Notes: a model not told the origin generated them from the letters alone. A DNA stretch of 64,000 nt from Prauserella_A sp040645195 (GCF_040645195.1 NZ_JBEYXW010000010.1:110201-174200), one strand, 5' to 3'; positions 1-8,755 are shown, numbered from the stretch's first letter. Numbers and translations are program-made.

Positions 1-534
1 TTCGCTTTCCAGGCGCACCATGGTCTTCACGAAGTTGACACCGCCGGCCCCGTACACCCAGGCGGTGCGCACCACCCACGCCCGCGCGCCGGAACCGAGG
101 ACGGCGTCCTCCCCGGCCGCCTTGGTCCTGCCGTAAGCGCTGCGCGGGCCGAGTGGGGAGTCCGGTTCGTACGGCTGAGTCGCGTCGCCGCCGAAGACGT
201 AGTCGGTCGAGACGTGCACCAGCGGCACCCGGCGCGACGAGCAGACCGCGGCGAGCACGCGCGGCCCGTCCGCATTCACGGCGAACGCCCGAGCCTCGTC
301 GCACTCCGCCGCGTCCACGGCGGTATAGGCGGCGGCGTTGATGACGACGGGGAACCGGCCTGCCGCGTGTGCGGACTCGGCGAGCTGGGTCACCGCATCG
401 ACAATGGCGCCGGGCCGGGTCACGTCGAGTTCCGCGGAACCGGGTGCGCGCACCTCCACGTCGTCGCTCGCGCGCGCGGCGAGGTCGCGCCCGAGCTGGC
501 CTGAGCCGCCAGGAACGAGAACAGCCAAAGCCAT
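1..534 (-). CDS. rmlD: dTDP-4-dehydrorhamnose reductase, RmlD (C-terminus cut by window edge)
   Basis: Final step of dTDP-L-rhamnose synthesis: NAD(P)H reduction of dTDP-4-keto-L-rhamnose in the cytoplasm. In mycolate actinomycetes rhamnose is part of the linker joining arabinogalactan to peptidoglycan. The 178 visible residues start at ATG 534, five bases after the rmlB stop. They show the Rossmann glycine motif GGSGQLGRDL (residues 9-18), STDYVF at 109-114 and the Y134-x3-K138 catalytic pair of extended short-chain dehydrogenases. The gene runs off the left edge, so roughly the last 40% is missing. It is co-transcribed with rmlB and lies opposite two LCP ligases, which supports a cell-wall role. 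Confidence 0.93.
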   Translation of the reverse strand, partial: MALAVLVPGGSGQLGRDLAARASDDVEVRAPGSAELDVTRPGAIVDAVTQLAESAHAAGRFPVVINAAAYTAVDAAECDEARAFAVNADGPRVLAAVCSSRRVPLVHVSTDYVFGGDATQPYEPDSPLGPRSAYGRTKAAGEDAVLGSGARAWVVRTAWVYGAGGVNFVKTMVRLESE

Positions 535-539
535 GGTGC

Positions 540-1532
540 CTACCCTCCGGTGATCGCGGCGCGGGACTTGAGGGGCTCCCACCATGCCCGGTTCTCCGCG
601 TACCAGCGCACAGTGTCGGCCAGACCGGTCGCGAAGTCGATCCGGGGACTGTAACCCAACTCGGTACTGATCTTGCCGATGTCCACGGAGTAGCGCCGAT
701 CGTGCCCCTTGCGGTCCGCCACCGGGCGCACCATCTCCCAGCCCGCACCGACCTCGCCCAGCAGGCGCTCGGTGAGCTCCCGGTTCGTCAGTTCCGTGCC
801 GCCGCCGATGTTGTAGATCTCCCCTGGCCTGCCGGACTCGGCGACGAGCTGGATGCCGTGACAGTGATCGTCCACATGCAGCCAGTCACGCACGTTGAGA
901 CCGTCGCCGTACAGCGGCACCGGAATCCGGTCGAGCAGGTTCGTCACGAACAGCGGGATGACCTTCTCCGGGAACTGGTACGGGCCGTAGTTGTTCGAGC
1001 ACCGCGTGACGCACACGGCGAGCCCGTAGGTCCGGTGGAACGCGCGGGCGAGCAGGTCCGACGAGGCCTTGGACGCCGAGTACGGCGAGTTGGGCTCGAG
1101 GATGTGGTCCTCGTGCCATGAGCCCCCCTCGATCGAGCCGTACACCTCGTCCGTCGACACGTGGACGAACTTCTGCACTCCCGCGTCCAGTGCAGCCTGC
1201 AGCAATGTCTGGGTACCGAGCACGTTGGTGAGCACGAAGTCGGCGGCGCCGAGGATCGAACGGTCCACATGGGACTCAGCGGCGAAGTGCACGACGAGGT
1301 CGACGCCCTTCATCACAGTGGTGACCACGCCGGCGTCACAGATGTCGCCACGCACGAAACGCAACCGGGTACTGTCCGCGACCGGCGCGAGGTTGGTCTC
1401 GCTGCCTGCGTAGGTCAGCTTGTCCAGCACGACCACCTCGGCGTCGCGCAGCGCCGGGTACGCGCCGGTGAGCGCCTGCCGCACGTAGTGCGATCCGATG
1501 AAACCGGCACCTCCGGTCACCAGGACCCGCAT
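540..1532 (-). CDS. rmlB: dTDP-glucose 4,6-dehydratase, RmlB
   Basis: Converts dTDP-glucose to dTDP-4-keto-6-deoxyglucose, the second step of dTDP-rhamnose synthesis. The protein is 330 residues, normal for the family. It shows GGAGFIGSH at residues 7-15 (NAD binding), a STDEVYG motif and a YSASK catalytic motif. I place the start at ATG 1532 rather than the longer in-frame option at 1571, because GGAGGAGG sits just upstream of 1532 and RmlB proteins begin with the short strand leading into the glycine motif. It is the first gene of an rmlB-rmlD operon and is divergent from an LCP gene. Confidence 0.95.
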   Translation of the reverse strand: MRVLVTGGAGFIGSHYVRQALTGAYPALRDAEVVVLDKLTYAGSETNLAPVADSTRLRFVRGDICDAGVVTTVMKGVDLVVHFAAESHVDRSILGAADFVLTNVLGTQTLLQAALDAGVQKFVHVSTDEVYGSIEGGSWHEDHILEPNSPYSASKASSDLLARAFHRTYGLAVCVTRCSNNYGPYQFPEKVIPLFVTNLLDRIPVPLYGDGLNVRDWLHVDDHCHGIQLVAESGRPGEIYNIGGGTELTNRELTERLLGEVGAGWEMVRPVADRKGHDRRYSVDIGKISTELGYSPRIDFATGLADTVRWYAENRAWWEPLKSRAAITGG

Positions 1533-1679
1533 CTTGTCCGCCTCCTCCAGCTGGTTCGCGCAGTTTGCCATGTCACGCCGTCGGGGAAACGTTTCATCCA
1601 GGCAACGTTTCGTGATCGAACGGTGTTCTCACAAGTAGATCAGTAATGTGGAACGGGGTATCGACGGGGAGGAGCACAC
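1533..1679. promoter_or_regulatory. Divergent promoter region, rmlB / LCP
   Basis: This 147-nt gap between divergent cell-wall genes must hold both promoters. It contains two copies of AACGTTTC (near 1586 and 1604), the first inside the palindrome GAAACGTTTC. They could be a regulator site, but no known consensus is recognised. The Shine-Dalgarno for the LCP gene is GGGGAGGAG just before GTG 1680. Confidence 0.35.
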
Positions 1680-3272
1680 GTGACCGGCTCGCCGCGGGTA
1701 CCGGTCGAGGAGGCGGACGCGGCGGTGCCGGACACGACGACGGGCACGCCCACTCCGGCCGGACGCCCCAGGCGGAGGGCGGGCGCCTTCGTTCTACTGG
1801 GCGGCAAGGTCGTCATCTCACTTCTCTCCGTAGCCATGCTCGCGCTCACCTTCTACGGCTGGCAGTTCGTCGGCAGTGTCAACTCCGGGCTCACGACGAC
1901 CGACGTCTTCGACGGCGAACAGGACCCGCAGGCGGTGCCGCTGGACGGCGCGATCGACATCCTGCTCGTCGGGCAGGACAGCCGCACTGACGCGCAGGGC
2001 AACCCGCTCCCCCAGGAGGTCCTCGACAGGTTGCATGCCGGCGAGGCGACCGGCGAGCGGCAGACCGACACGATGATCCTGGTGCACATCCCGCAGGACG
2101 GCACGCGGGCTGTCGCCATCTCGTTCCCGCGTGACTCGTGGGTGGAGCTCGCGGGCGGTTACGGCAATCACAAGCTCAACAGCGCTTTCGTCTACGCCTA
2201 CAACGACACCTTCAACACACTGCTGCAACAGGGCGAGGACGACCTGCAGGCCGCCGATGAGCAGGCCAAGGTCGCGGGGCGCCGGAACCTGATCGCCACC
2301 ATCGAGCAGCTACTCGGCAAACCCGGCCTCATCGATCGCTACGCCGAGGTCAACCTGGCGAGTTTCTACGAGGTCACCAACGCACTCGGCGGCGTGGAGG
2401 TGTGCCTGAACAACGCGGTGCGGGAGCGCAACTCCGGTGTGAACCTGCCGGCGGGACGGCAGAGCCTCCAAGGCGTGCAGGCGCTCGCGTTCGTCCGGCA
2501 GCGCTACGGGCTGGAGAACGGTGACCTCGACCGCATCGCGCGGCAGCAGGCGTTCCTGTCCGGCCTGGTGCGCAAGATGCTCTCCGCCGACGTCCTGCTC
2601 AACCCCGCCAGGCTCAGCGATGTGGTGGGGGCGGTGCAGAAGTCCGTGGTGCTGTCAAAGGACTGGGACCTGCTGCAGTTCGCCGCGCAGATGCGCAACC
2701 TCAGCGGTGGCAACGTCGAGTTCCACACGATCCCGGTCCTCGGCAACGCGATGATCGGTGGCGCCGCTGTACTCGAGATCGACATCGACCAGGTGCGCCA
2801 ATTCACCAACGGGCTGATCACGGGCGGGGAGGAACCGCCCTCCTCGACGACGCAGGTCGTCACAGGCGCCGAGGCGTACACGGCTGACATCTACAACGGT
2901 TCTGGCGATGCCAACCTCGGACCCGAGGTGCGGCACCTGTTGCAACAGAAGGGTTTCCAGGGCGAAAGTTCGGCCACAGTGGACACTCTAAACCAGACTG
3001 TCGTGCGCTACTCCCCCACCGACGACGGCGCGGTGGCGCTGATCCAGCAGGCACTCGGCGCCGACATCCTCACCGAGTCCGACGCCGAGGTGCCGTCCGG
3101 CCAGCTCCAGGTGTTCCTCGGCAGCGATTTTCACCTCGGCGCAGAAGTGGCGCCCGCGGCCAACATCGCCAGCGGCGGCGCGCAGTTCCTCACCCAGGCG
3201 AACCTGAGCCGCCAAGCGCAGGACACGACGGAGGAACCAATAACCGCCGGGGATGTGCCGTGCGTCAACTAA
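1680..3272 (+). CDS. LytR-CpsA-Psr (LCP) family glycopolymer transferase with LytR_C domain
   Basis: LCP enzymes move lipid-linked glycopolymers onto peptidoglycan; the mycobacterial orthologues ligate arabinogalactan. The 530-residue protein has a cytoplasmic N-terminus, one membrane helix (about residues 38-62) and an extracytoplasmic LCP domain (about 93-350). Visible LCP features are DILLVGQDSRTD, FPRDSWVEL, the Arg-rich segment ending in FVRQRYGLENGDLDR, and an NALGGVEVCL motif. A C-terminal LytR_C domain (about 400-495) follows. It corresponds in position to Rv3267 of M. tuberculosis. Start is GTG 1680 behind GGGGAGGAG. A second LCP gene follows 42 bases later, and both end in the same VPCVN tail, which points to tandem duplication. 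Confidence 0.93.
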   Translation: MTGSPRVPVEEADAAVPDTTTGTPTPAGRPRRRAGAFVLLGGKVVISLLSVAMLALTFYGWQFVGSVNSGLTTTDVFDGEQDPQAVPLDGAIDILLVGQDSRTDAQGNPLPQEVLDRLHAGEATGERQTDTMILVHIPQDGTRAVAISFPRDSWVELAGGYGNHKLNSAFVYAYNDTFNTLLQQGEDDLQAADEQAKVAGRRNLIATIEQLLGKPGLIDRYAEVNLASFYEVTNALGGVEVCLNNAVRERNSGVNLPAGRQSLQGVQALAFVRQRYGLENGDLDRIARQQAFLSGLVRKMLSADVLLNPARLSDVVGAVQKSVVLSKDWDLLQFAAQMRNLSGGNVEFHTIPVLGNAMIGGAAVLEIDIDQVRQFTNGLITGGEEPPSSTTQVVTGAEAYTADIYNGSGDANLGPEVRHLLQQKGFQGESSATVDTLNQTVVRYSPTDDGAVALIQQALGADILTESDAEVPSGQLQVFLGSDFHLGAEVAPAANIASGGAQFLTQANLSRQAQDTTEEPITAGDVPCVN

Positions 3273-3314
3273 GCTGGTCGACCGGGATCGCACGCGGGGT
3301 GGGGAGGAGCCAGC

Positions 3315-4607
3315 GTGGACGAGGGCGAGGCGAGACGCGAGGCGTCCGAGCCGTCCGCGGAGGACACCGGGCAGGCAGCCGCCGACCCCGCGGACACTCC
3401 TGAGCGGCCGGTCCCGACCCCGTACCCGCGCTCGGCTGATCCCGCGCCCGCCGATCCGCCCCGACGTCTGCGCAGGGTCCTGCGCGGCGCCACCCGCACG
3501 GCCGTGGCGCTGCTGTCGGTCAGCGCGCTGGCCGCCACCGGCTTCGCCTACACGACGCTGGATCAGTTGCAGGACAACGTGCAGACCACCGACGCGCTCC
3601 AGCAGAACCACGGCGAGGAGCACGTCGCGCCGCCGCCTCCGGAGGACGACGGGGCCACCGACATCCTGCTCGTCGGCGCCGACTCCCGCACCGACATGCG
3701 GGGCAACCCGCTTCCGCTCGACATGCTCAAGGAGCTACGCACGGAGAGCAAGGACGGCGTCAACACCGACACCTTGATCATCCTGCGTATCCCGAAGGAC
3801 GGCGGCAAGCCGGCTGCCGTCTCGATCCCGCGGGACACCTGGGTCGACGTGCCGCAAGGCGGCCAAGCGAAGATCAACTCTGCGTACGGGGCGGCGAAAG
3901 TGGCCGCCACGACGCGGTTGCGGGCCGAGGGCATGACCGACAGCGCCGAGGTCGAGCGGGAGTCGAACCAGGCCGGGCGCCGAGCGCTGGTCGCCGCGGT
4001 GCAGGACTTCACCCAGGTCCGCATCGACCACTACGCCGAGGTGAACCTACTCGGGTTCTACCTGCTCACCGAGGCTCTCGGCGGCGTGGAGGTGTGCCTG
4101 AACCACGCGACGGTGGACAAGGACTCCGGTGCGAACTTCGCCGCTGGCCCGCAGGTGGTGTCTGGTGGGGAGGCGCTGTCGTTCGTGCGGCAGCGCAAGA
4201 ACCTGCCGCGCGGTGACCTCGACCGGATCGTCCGCCAGCAGGTGTTCCTGTCCTCGGCGCTGAAGCAGGTGCTCTCCGCCGGCACACTGACGAGCCCGGA
4301 CCGCCTCGACCGGCTCACCGAGACCGTGTACCGGTCGTTGGTGCTCGACCCCGACCTGGACCTGCTGCGCTTCGCCGAGCAGGCAGAGGGCATCGCCTCC
4401 GGCGACATCGAGTTCGTGACGATCCCGGTCGTGCAGGTCGGCGCGCGCAGCGCGGACGGGCAGAGCATCATCACCGTCGACGTCGGGCAGGTCCGCACGT
4501 TCGTGGACGGGCTGGTGTCCCCTGTGACGCAGCAGCAGGGCGGCGGATCGGCACCGGCAGGCAGGCCAGAGTTGCTCGCCGCCGCAAGCGTTCCCTGCGT
4601 CAACTAA
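3315..4607 (+). CDS. LCP family glycopolymer transferase (second copy, no LytR_C domain)
   Basis: A 430-residue paralogue of the preceding gene. It has an acidic, proline-rich cytoplasmic N-terminus, one membrane helix (about 60-82) and an LCP domain with DILLVGADSRTD, IPRDTWVDV, EALGGVEVCL and FVRQRKNLPRGDLDR. It lacks the C-terminal LytR_C domain of its neighbour, so the two may attach different polymers or act in turn; that is inference. Start is GTG 3315 after GGGGAGGAG. The downstream TIGR03089 gene begins six bases past the stop, indicating an operon of three. Confidence 0.92.
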   Translation: MDEGEARREASEPSAEDTGQAAADPADTPERPVPTPYPRSADPAPADPPRRLRRVLRGATRTAVALLSVSALAATGFAYTTLDQLQDNVQTTDALQQNHGEEHVAPPPPEDDGATDILLVGADSRTDMRGNPLPLDMLKELRTESKDGVNTDTLIILRIPKDGGKPAAVSIPRDTWVDVPQGGQAKINSAYGAAKVAATTRLRAEGMTDSAEVERESNQAGRRALVAAVQDFTQVRIDHYAEVNLLGFYLLTEALGGVEVCLNHATVDKDSGANFAAGPQVVSGGEALSFVRQRKNLPRGDLDRIVRQQVFLSSALKQVLSAGTLTSPDRLDRLTETVYRSLVLDPDLDLLRFAEQAEGIASGDIEFVTIPVVQVGARSADGQSIITVDVGQVRTFVDGLVSPVTQQQGGGSAPAGRPELLAAASVPCVN

Positions 4608-4613
4608 GTTGGC

Positions 4614-5324
4614 GTGGTGAGCCTGACCGAGCACCTGCTGCGTCCACTGTTGACCTCCGCCGCGGCACGGCCGCTGCTCACCCACTACGACGACGCGCTG
4701 GGCAGCCGCATCGAGCTGTCGGTCGCGACGCTGGCGAACTGGGCGGCCAAGACGGCGAACTGGCTGGTCGAGGAGTTCGACGTCGAAGCGGGCGACGATG
4801 TTGCCGTCGCGTTGCCTGCGCACTGGCAGACGGCCGGCGTGCTGCTCGGCGCCTGGTGGTGTGGTGCGCACGTGGTCGGCGACCCCAGCGGCGCCAGGGT
4901 GGCATTCGTCGGCCCGGACGCCGCCGTCGGCCAGGCCGACGCCACCGCGGTGGTGGCGCTCGACCCACTCGGCCGCGGGCTCGGCGGCTCGGTACCGGCA
5001 GGCGCGGTGGACTACCTGTCCGAGGCCCGCCTTGCCGGCGACGACTTCGCGCCGCTGTTCCCGATCGCCGGAGACACGCCTGTTCTCCTGGGCTCCACTG
5101 TGGACGATGTGCTCGCGCACGCCAAGACACGCGCAGGTCAGCTCGGCATCGGCGCCGGTGACCGGGTGCTCTCGACGCGGGAGTGGACGCTGCCGGACGG
5201 CGTGGTGGATGTCCTGCTCGCGCCGCTGTCCGCGGGCGCCCACCTCGTCCAGGTCACCAACCCCGCCGCCGAGAAGCTGCCCGGCCACCGAGCCGCGGAA
5301 CGGACAACAGTCGAGGTGTCCTGA
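4614..5324 (+). CDS. TIGR03089 family protein (AMP-binding-like, short)
   Basis: A 236-residue protein of the actinobacterial TIGR03089 family, which resembles the N-terminal part of acyl-CoA synthetase / AMP-binding enzymes but is too short to hold a complete adenylation domain. The sequence shows an HWQTAGVLLGAWWCGAHVV stretch typical of that fold. No function is established. It matches the position of Rv3268, next to the LCP gene, so a link to envelope assembly is plausible but only from conserved neighbourhood. Start is the first of two adjacent GTG codons. Confidence 0.82.
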   Translation: MVSLTEHLLRPLLTSAAARPLLTHYDDALGSRIELSVATLANWAAKTANWLVEEFDVEAGDDVAVALPAHWQTAGVLLGAWWCGAHVVGDPSGARVAFVGPDAAVGQADATAVVALDPLGRGLGGSVPAGAVDYLSEARLAGDDFAPLFPIAGDTPVLLGSTVDDVLAHAKTRAGQLGIGAGDRVLSTREWTLPDGVVDVLLAPLSAGAHLVQVTNPAAEKLPGHRAAERTTVEVS

Positions 5325-5333
5325 GCCCGTCAC

Positions 5334-5355
5334 GCAAGTGATATACATCACTTGC
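5334..5355. promoter_or_regulatory. Perfect inverted repeat, candidate operator
   Basis: Arms GCAAGTGAT and ATCACTTGC (9 bp each, perfect) flank the 4-nt spacer ATAC. The site lies 9 nt after the TIGR03089 stop and about 20-40 nt before the possible starts of the DUF6194 gene. Its size and symmetry fit a dimeric repressor or activator site. There is no following T-tract, so a terminator is less likely. Confidence 0.5.
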
Positions 5356-5376
5356 ATTGGGCGCCAATCGGCAATA

Positions 5377-5823
5377 ATGTGCTCAATTGGCTCAGTGGAT
5401 ATTGATCAAATTCGTCAAGAACTCGCTTCTCACAGCGGCACTCGGCTTTTAGAAGCGCACGGAGACACCTTCGCGGTTTACGACCCGCGCGGTGATCTTC
5501 CGCCGGAGCGCCAAATGCCCTGGGCCACGATCGTCACCTCCGACACCTACGATGCGGCCTCAAACCTCGATCGACCCGGGGTGTTTCGGCTGAACATCGG
5601 ATTGCCACGGACCCGATTTCGAGAACTGGTGAACCCTGCGGAAGAATACGACGCAACCGCTGTCGACGCCCTTTTCCCGCATCCGGTTTATGCCAGGCAG
5701 AACTGGGTGGGTGTGCTCAATCCGCAGCAGAGCTGGCCATTCGTTCGCGAACTGCTGGACGAGGCATATACATTCGCGGTCCGCAAATACGACAACACGG
5801 AGCAGCGCCGTACCCAGGTATAA
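5377..5823 (+). CDS. DUF6194 family protein
   Basis: About 148 residues (142 if the in-frame GTG at 5395 is used, giving MDIDQIRQEL, the usual family beginning). The conserved features of the DUF6194 family are visible: GDTFAVYDP, PWATIVTSDTYD, LDRPGVFRLNIG, a PHPVYARQNWVGVLNP block and a C-terminal LLDEAYTFA helix. No function is known. The open frame continues upstream to 4798, but that part lies inside the TIGR03089 gene and is not coding. The first 150 bases are visibly richer in A/T than the neighbours, and neither start has a good ribosome site. This is compatible with recent acquisition. Confidence 0.8.
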   Translation: MCSIGSVDIDQIRQELASHSGTRLLEAHGDTFAVYDPRGDLPPERQMPWATIVTSDTYDAASNLDRPGVFRLNIGLPRTRFRELVNPAEEYDATAVDALFPHPVYARQNWVGVLNPQQSWPFVRELLDEAYTFAVRKYDNTEQRRTQV

Positions 5824-5828
5824 AGGGA

Positions 5829-5860
5829 GGCGGCTGCGTCGAGGGTTCGACGCAGCCGCC
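5829..5860. terminator. Bidirectional hairpin terminator
   Basis: Perfect 14-bp stem (5829-5842 with 5847-5860) and 4-nt loop, six bases after the DUF6194 stop and 31 bases before the stop of the convergent surface-protein gene. It probably ends both transcripts. Confidence 0.8.
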
Positions 5861-5891
5861 CTCTGGTGTTGTCTCGAACCGTTGAACGTGA

Positions 5892-7136
5892 TCAGGTGGT
5901 GGTGGCGGCCTCCTTGCGGCGGAAGACCAGCCATCCGCCACCGGCCAAGACCAGCGCACCGAGTGCGGCTTGCCAGGGCATCAGGGGTACCGGCGGGGTG
6001 GAGGTGTTGGTGATGGTGCAGGTGATGTCGTCACCGGGTTGCGGTGAGACCTGCTGGCTGGTGCCGGTTCCGGACGGCAGCGGGGTGCTGCTGCCGGTGG
6101 CGGCGTTGCTGCATGCCCAGGACTGGGCGTAGGCGCCAAGGTTGGTGCCGGTTTCGCTCAGCGTGTAGCCGGTGCCGTTCTCCCGCGGCAGCACGGTGAG
6201 TGCACCCGTGGACGCCGTGTTGCCGGTGCCCGTACTCGCTGTGCCCACGGGGGTGCCCTCAGGGGAGGTCACCGAGACGTCGAACGAGTCGGCGGCACCG
6301 GCGCGGCTGGCCACGTCCTTGTTCAGGGTGAGCTTGCTGGTCTGAATTCCGAAGGCCACACCTTCGCGGCCGGCGTGGTTGACGCTCTCGATCATCGTGA
6401 CACGCATCGTCGTCGGCGACAGCGTTTTGAGAGTGAGCGCTCCGTAGCCGCCGATACCAGGGCCACCTCCGCTTCCCTGGCAGTCGACGAGACCCGTTCC
6501 GATCCCGGTCAGTGCCGTACCGCAGGTCGTTCTGGTGGGATCATCGGGATCGAGGCGGGTGAAGGGCGAGCTCGACTCGAATCGCATTTGCTCGTTGAGG
6601 CCGGTGGCCTCCGCATCGGCCGCAACCATCGCGAACCCCTGCACCTGCGCTCCGCTGGAGTCCCTGAGCGCGATGTTCTGCAGGAGCGCGGACCAGGCGC
6701 CGGACTGCACAGACTGCGTCGGGTACAGGGCCGGTTGGCCAGGAATCCCCGGATACAGCCCGGTCCCGAAATGGGCTGGCGGGTAGGTCGGGACTGGGCT
6801 CGATTGGATCGGTTGCGGCACGTAAGGCGCACCAACGTCAGTGATCCTCAGGTTGTAAGTAAGAACGTATCCCCCGGGCAGGCCGACAGTCATGTTCTGT
6901 CCGCCGGCGGTTCGTGCGGCTGGTTCGTTGAAGCCCGTCATATCGAGCCAGCAGATCGTGGATGCCTCAGGGCCGCTCGCCGCATACCCGCAGCCCACCG
7001 GCTGCTCTTCCTGCGCGGCGGCACCCGGTGCGACAGCCGTCATAGCGAGCGTCGCCACCCCGGCCACCGTGACCATGCCTCCCGCGATGCGGGCCAGCGC
7101 CCGCCCAGCTCTCCTGCTCAGTCGTGCTGGTAGCAC
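5892..7136 (-). CDS. Secreted, membrane-anchored surface protein (prealbumin-like repeat domain)
   Basis: A 414-residue exported protein. GTG 7136 is chosen because AAAGGAGG lies six bases before it; the longer frame from 7178 has none. The N-terminus is a basic signal peptide ending near GAAAQ. The body contains paired cysteines, a beta-rich region and a C-terminal domain (about 300-375) resembling prealbumin-like or SpaA-type folds (SDSFDVSVTSPEG-like strand, DDITCTITNT). The end is a hydrophobic helix followed by FRRKEA. That layout is sortase-like, but no LPXTG is visible before the helix, so it may be a plain membrane anchor. It could be an adhesin or structural wall protein; the role is unknown. 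Flanked by two terminators, it appears monocistronic. Confidence 0.75.
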   Translation of the reverse strand: MLPARLSRRAGRALARIAGGMVTVAGVATLAMTAVAPGAAAQEEQPVGCGYAASGPEASTICWLDMTGFNEPAARTAGGQNMTVGLPGGYVLTYNLRITDVGAPYVPQPIQSSPVPTYPPAHFGTGLYPGIPGQPALYPTQSVQSGAWSALLQNIALRDSSGAQVQGFAMVAADAEATGLNEQMRFESSSPFTRLDPDDPTRTTCGTALTGIGTGLVDCQGSGGGPGIGGYGALTLKTLSPTTMRVTMIESVNHAGREGVAFGIQTSKLTLNKDVASRAGAADSFDVSVTSPEGTPVGTASTGTGNTASTGALTVLPRENGTGYTLSETGTNLGAYAQSWACSNAATGSSTPLPSGTGTSQQVSPQPGDDITCTITNTSTPPVPLMPWQAALGALVLAGGGWLVFRRKEAATTT

Positions 7137-7240
7137 GTAGTCCTCCTTTTGCCAACAGTCCTCGCCCCTTTGGAGCAAGCCGTCTAGAGGACCAGCGCAG
7201 CGCGACCGAACATGACGCCGGATACGCCGCGAACATGGAA

Positions 7241-7268
7241 ACGGCCGCCCCTGGGTGAGGGCGGCCGT
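7241..7268 (-). terminator. Hairpin terminator after fadE25
   Basis: Perfect 10-bp GC stem (7241-7250 with 7259-7268), 8-nt loop, followed on the minus strand by TTTCC. It lies 60 bases downstream of the acyl-CoA dehydrogenase stop. Confidence 0.7.
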
Positions 7269-7327
7269 CTGGTGAGGTTACTGGGAGCTGAGGTCCTGGC
7301 CGAGCCCGATAACCAGAAAGAACGAAC

Positions 7328-8488
7328 CTACTTGAGCAGCTGCCGCGCCATCACCATGCGCTGGATCTGGTTGGTTCCCTCATATATTTGGGTGATCTTG
7401 GCATCGCGCATCATGCGCTCGACCGGGAAGTCCCGGGTGTAGCCGGCGCCACCGAAGAGCTGCACTGCATCGGTCGTGACCTCCATGGCGATGTCGGAGG
7501 CATAGGCCTTCGCCGCGCTGGCCATGAAGCTCGCCCTGGCGTCGCCGCGCTCGGTGGCCGCGGCAGAGGCGTAGACCAGATGCCGGGCAGCCTCGATCTT
7601 GGTGCCCATGTCGGCCAGCATGAACTGCACGCCCTGGAACTCCGCGATGGCCTTGCCGAACTGCCTGCGGTCCTTGACATAGGCCACTGCCGCATCGAGC
7701 GCGCCCTGCGCGATTCCCAGCGCCTGCGCGCCGATTGTCGGGCGGGTGTGGTCGAGCGTGCGCAACGCGGTCTTCAGGCCGGTTCCCGGCTCGCCGATGA
7801 TCCGGTCGGCCGGGATGGCGCAGTTCTCGAAGTAGATCTCGCGCGTCGGCGAGCCCTTGATGCCGAGCTTGCGTTCCTTCGGCCCCACCGAGAATCCCGG
7901 GTCGTCGGCATGCACGGCGAACGCCGAGATGCCGTTCGACTTCCTCTCCGCGTCGGGGTCGGTCACCGCCATGACCGTGTACCACTTCGACTCGCCGGCG
8001 TTGGTGATCCAGCACTTCGTGCCGTTGAGCACCCAGTGCGCCCCGTCCAGCCGCGCCCGCGTGCGCATTGACGCGGTGTCGGAACCGGCCTCGCGCTCCG
8101 ACAGGGCGTAGGAGGCCGACGTCTCGCCGGAGGCGATCGACGGCAGGACGAGCTTCTTCAGCTCCTCCGACGCCGCCAGCAGGATGGGCTGTGTGCCGAG
8201 CTTGTTGACGGCTGGGATGAGGGAGGCAGACGCGTCGACCCGTGCGACCTCTTCGATCACAATGCACGCCGCGATCGCGTCGGCGCCCTGGCCGCCGTAC
8301 TGCTCAGGAATGTGCACCGCGTTGAATCCGGTCTTGACCAGTGCGTCCCGCGCCTCGGCGGGGTAGCGCTCCTGCTCGTCGACCTCGGCGGCGTGCGGGG
8401 CGATCTCCTTCTCGGCCAACGCGCGCACCGCTGCGCGCAGCTCCTCGTGCTCCTCTGCGAGCTGGTAGAGCCCAGGACCCTCGGTCAC
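7328..8488 (-). CDS. fadE25: Acyl-CoA dehydrogenase (FadE25-like)
   Basis: FAD-dependent alpha,beta-dehydrogenation of acyl-CoA, the first step of beta-oxidation or branched-chain acyl-CoA breakdown. The 386-residue length is standard. The start is GTG 8488 behind AGGTGGCGAG; a longer frame to 8875 runs through the repeat array and is rejected. Visible motifs are YALSEREAGSD, KCWITNAGESKWY, FDxGA-like DRRQFGKAIAEFQ, and QLFGGAGYTRDFPVERMMRDAKITQIYEGTNQ-type C-terminus with the catalytic Glu in the YEGT segment. It is adjacent to purE and purK as in M. tuberculosis (Rv3274c-Rv3276c), although a repeat array now separates them. Confidence 0.93.
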   Translation of the reverse strand: MTEGPGLYQLAEEHEELRAAVRALAEKEIAPHAAEVDEQERYPAEARDALVKTGFNAVHIPEQYGGQGADAIAACIVIEEVARVDASASLIPAVNKLGTQPILLAASEELKKLVLPSIASGETSASYALSEREAGSDTASMRTRARLDGAHWVLNGTKCWITNAGESKWYTVMAVTDPDAERKSNGISAFAVHADDPGFSVGPKERKLGIKGSPTREIYFENCAIPADRIIGEPGTGLKTALRTLDHTRPTIGAQALGIAQGALDAAVAYVKDRRQFGKAIAEFQGVQFMLADMGTKIEAARHLVYASAAATERGDARASFMASAAKAYASDIAMEVTTDAVQLFGGAGYTRDFPVERMMRDAKITQIYEGTNQIQRMVMARQLLK

Positions 8489-8580
8489 CTCGCCACCTTT
8501 CTCCGGACGGTCGGCTACCAGTTTGGATGTTAGCGGCCGTTTACTCGGACGTCCGTGTGTTTTTGGCCGCACCTCTCCCC

Positions 8581-8685
8581 CGCGAGTCCCCCGTTCCGAC
8601 GCGCGAGTCCCCCACCCAGGCACGCGAGTTGCCCGTCCAGGTCCGCGAAACGCCCGTCCAGGCACGCGAGTTGCGCGTTCCCGCT
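8581..8685 (+). repeat. 21-bp repeat array A, left half (5 units, forward)
   Basis: Five units begin at 8581, 8602, 8623, 8644 and 8665, exactly 21 bp apart. Each starts CGCGA and usually continues GTCCCCC or GTTGCCC. The sequence varies between units but the spacing does not. This half lies upstream of the fadE25 start and faces the right half across a 70-bp centre (8686-8755) in which I see no gene, only a short hairpin-like stretch. The unit equals two turns of B-DNA. Confidence 0.85.
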
Positions 8686-8755
8686 CGGCAGCAAAGCGGA
8701 GAACTGAAACACCGGCGCGTACTCGGCCACCCGATGAGGGGGTGGCGCGCCCAGC

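Noticed and set aside
4047..5357. Long minus-strand open frame opposite the second LCP and TIGR03089 genes
   Set aside because: His/Arg-rich antisense shadow of a high-GC gene with no recognisable domain; the plus-strand genes are clear families.
4798..5376. Upstream extension of the DUF6194 frame
   Set aside because: Lies within the TIGR03089 gene in a different frame and has Arg/Pro-rich shadow composition.
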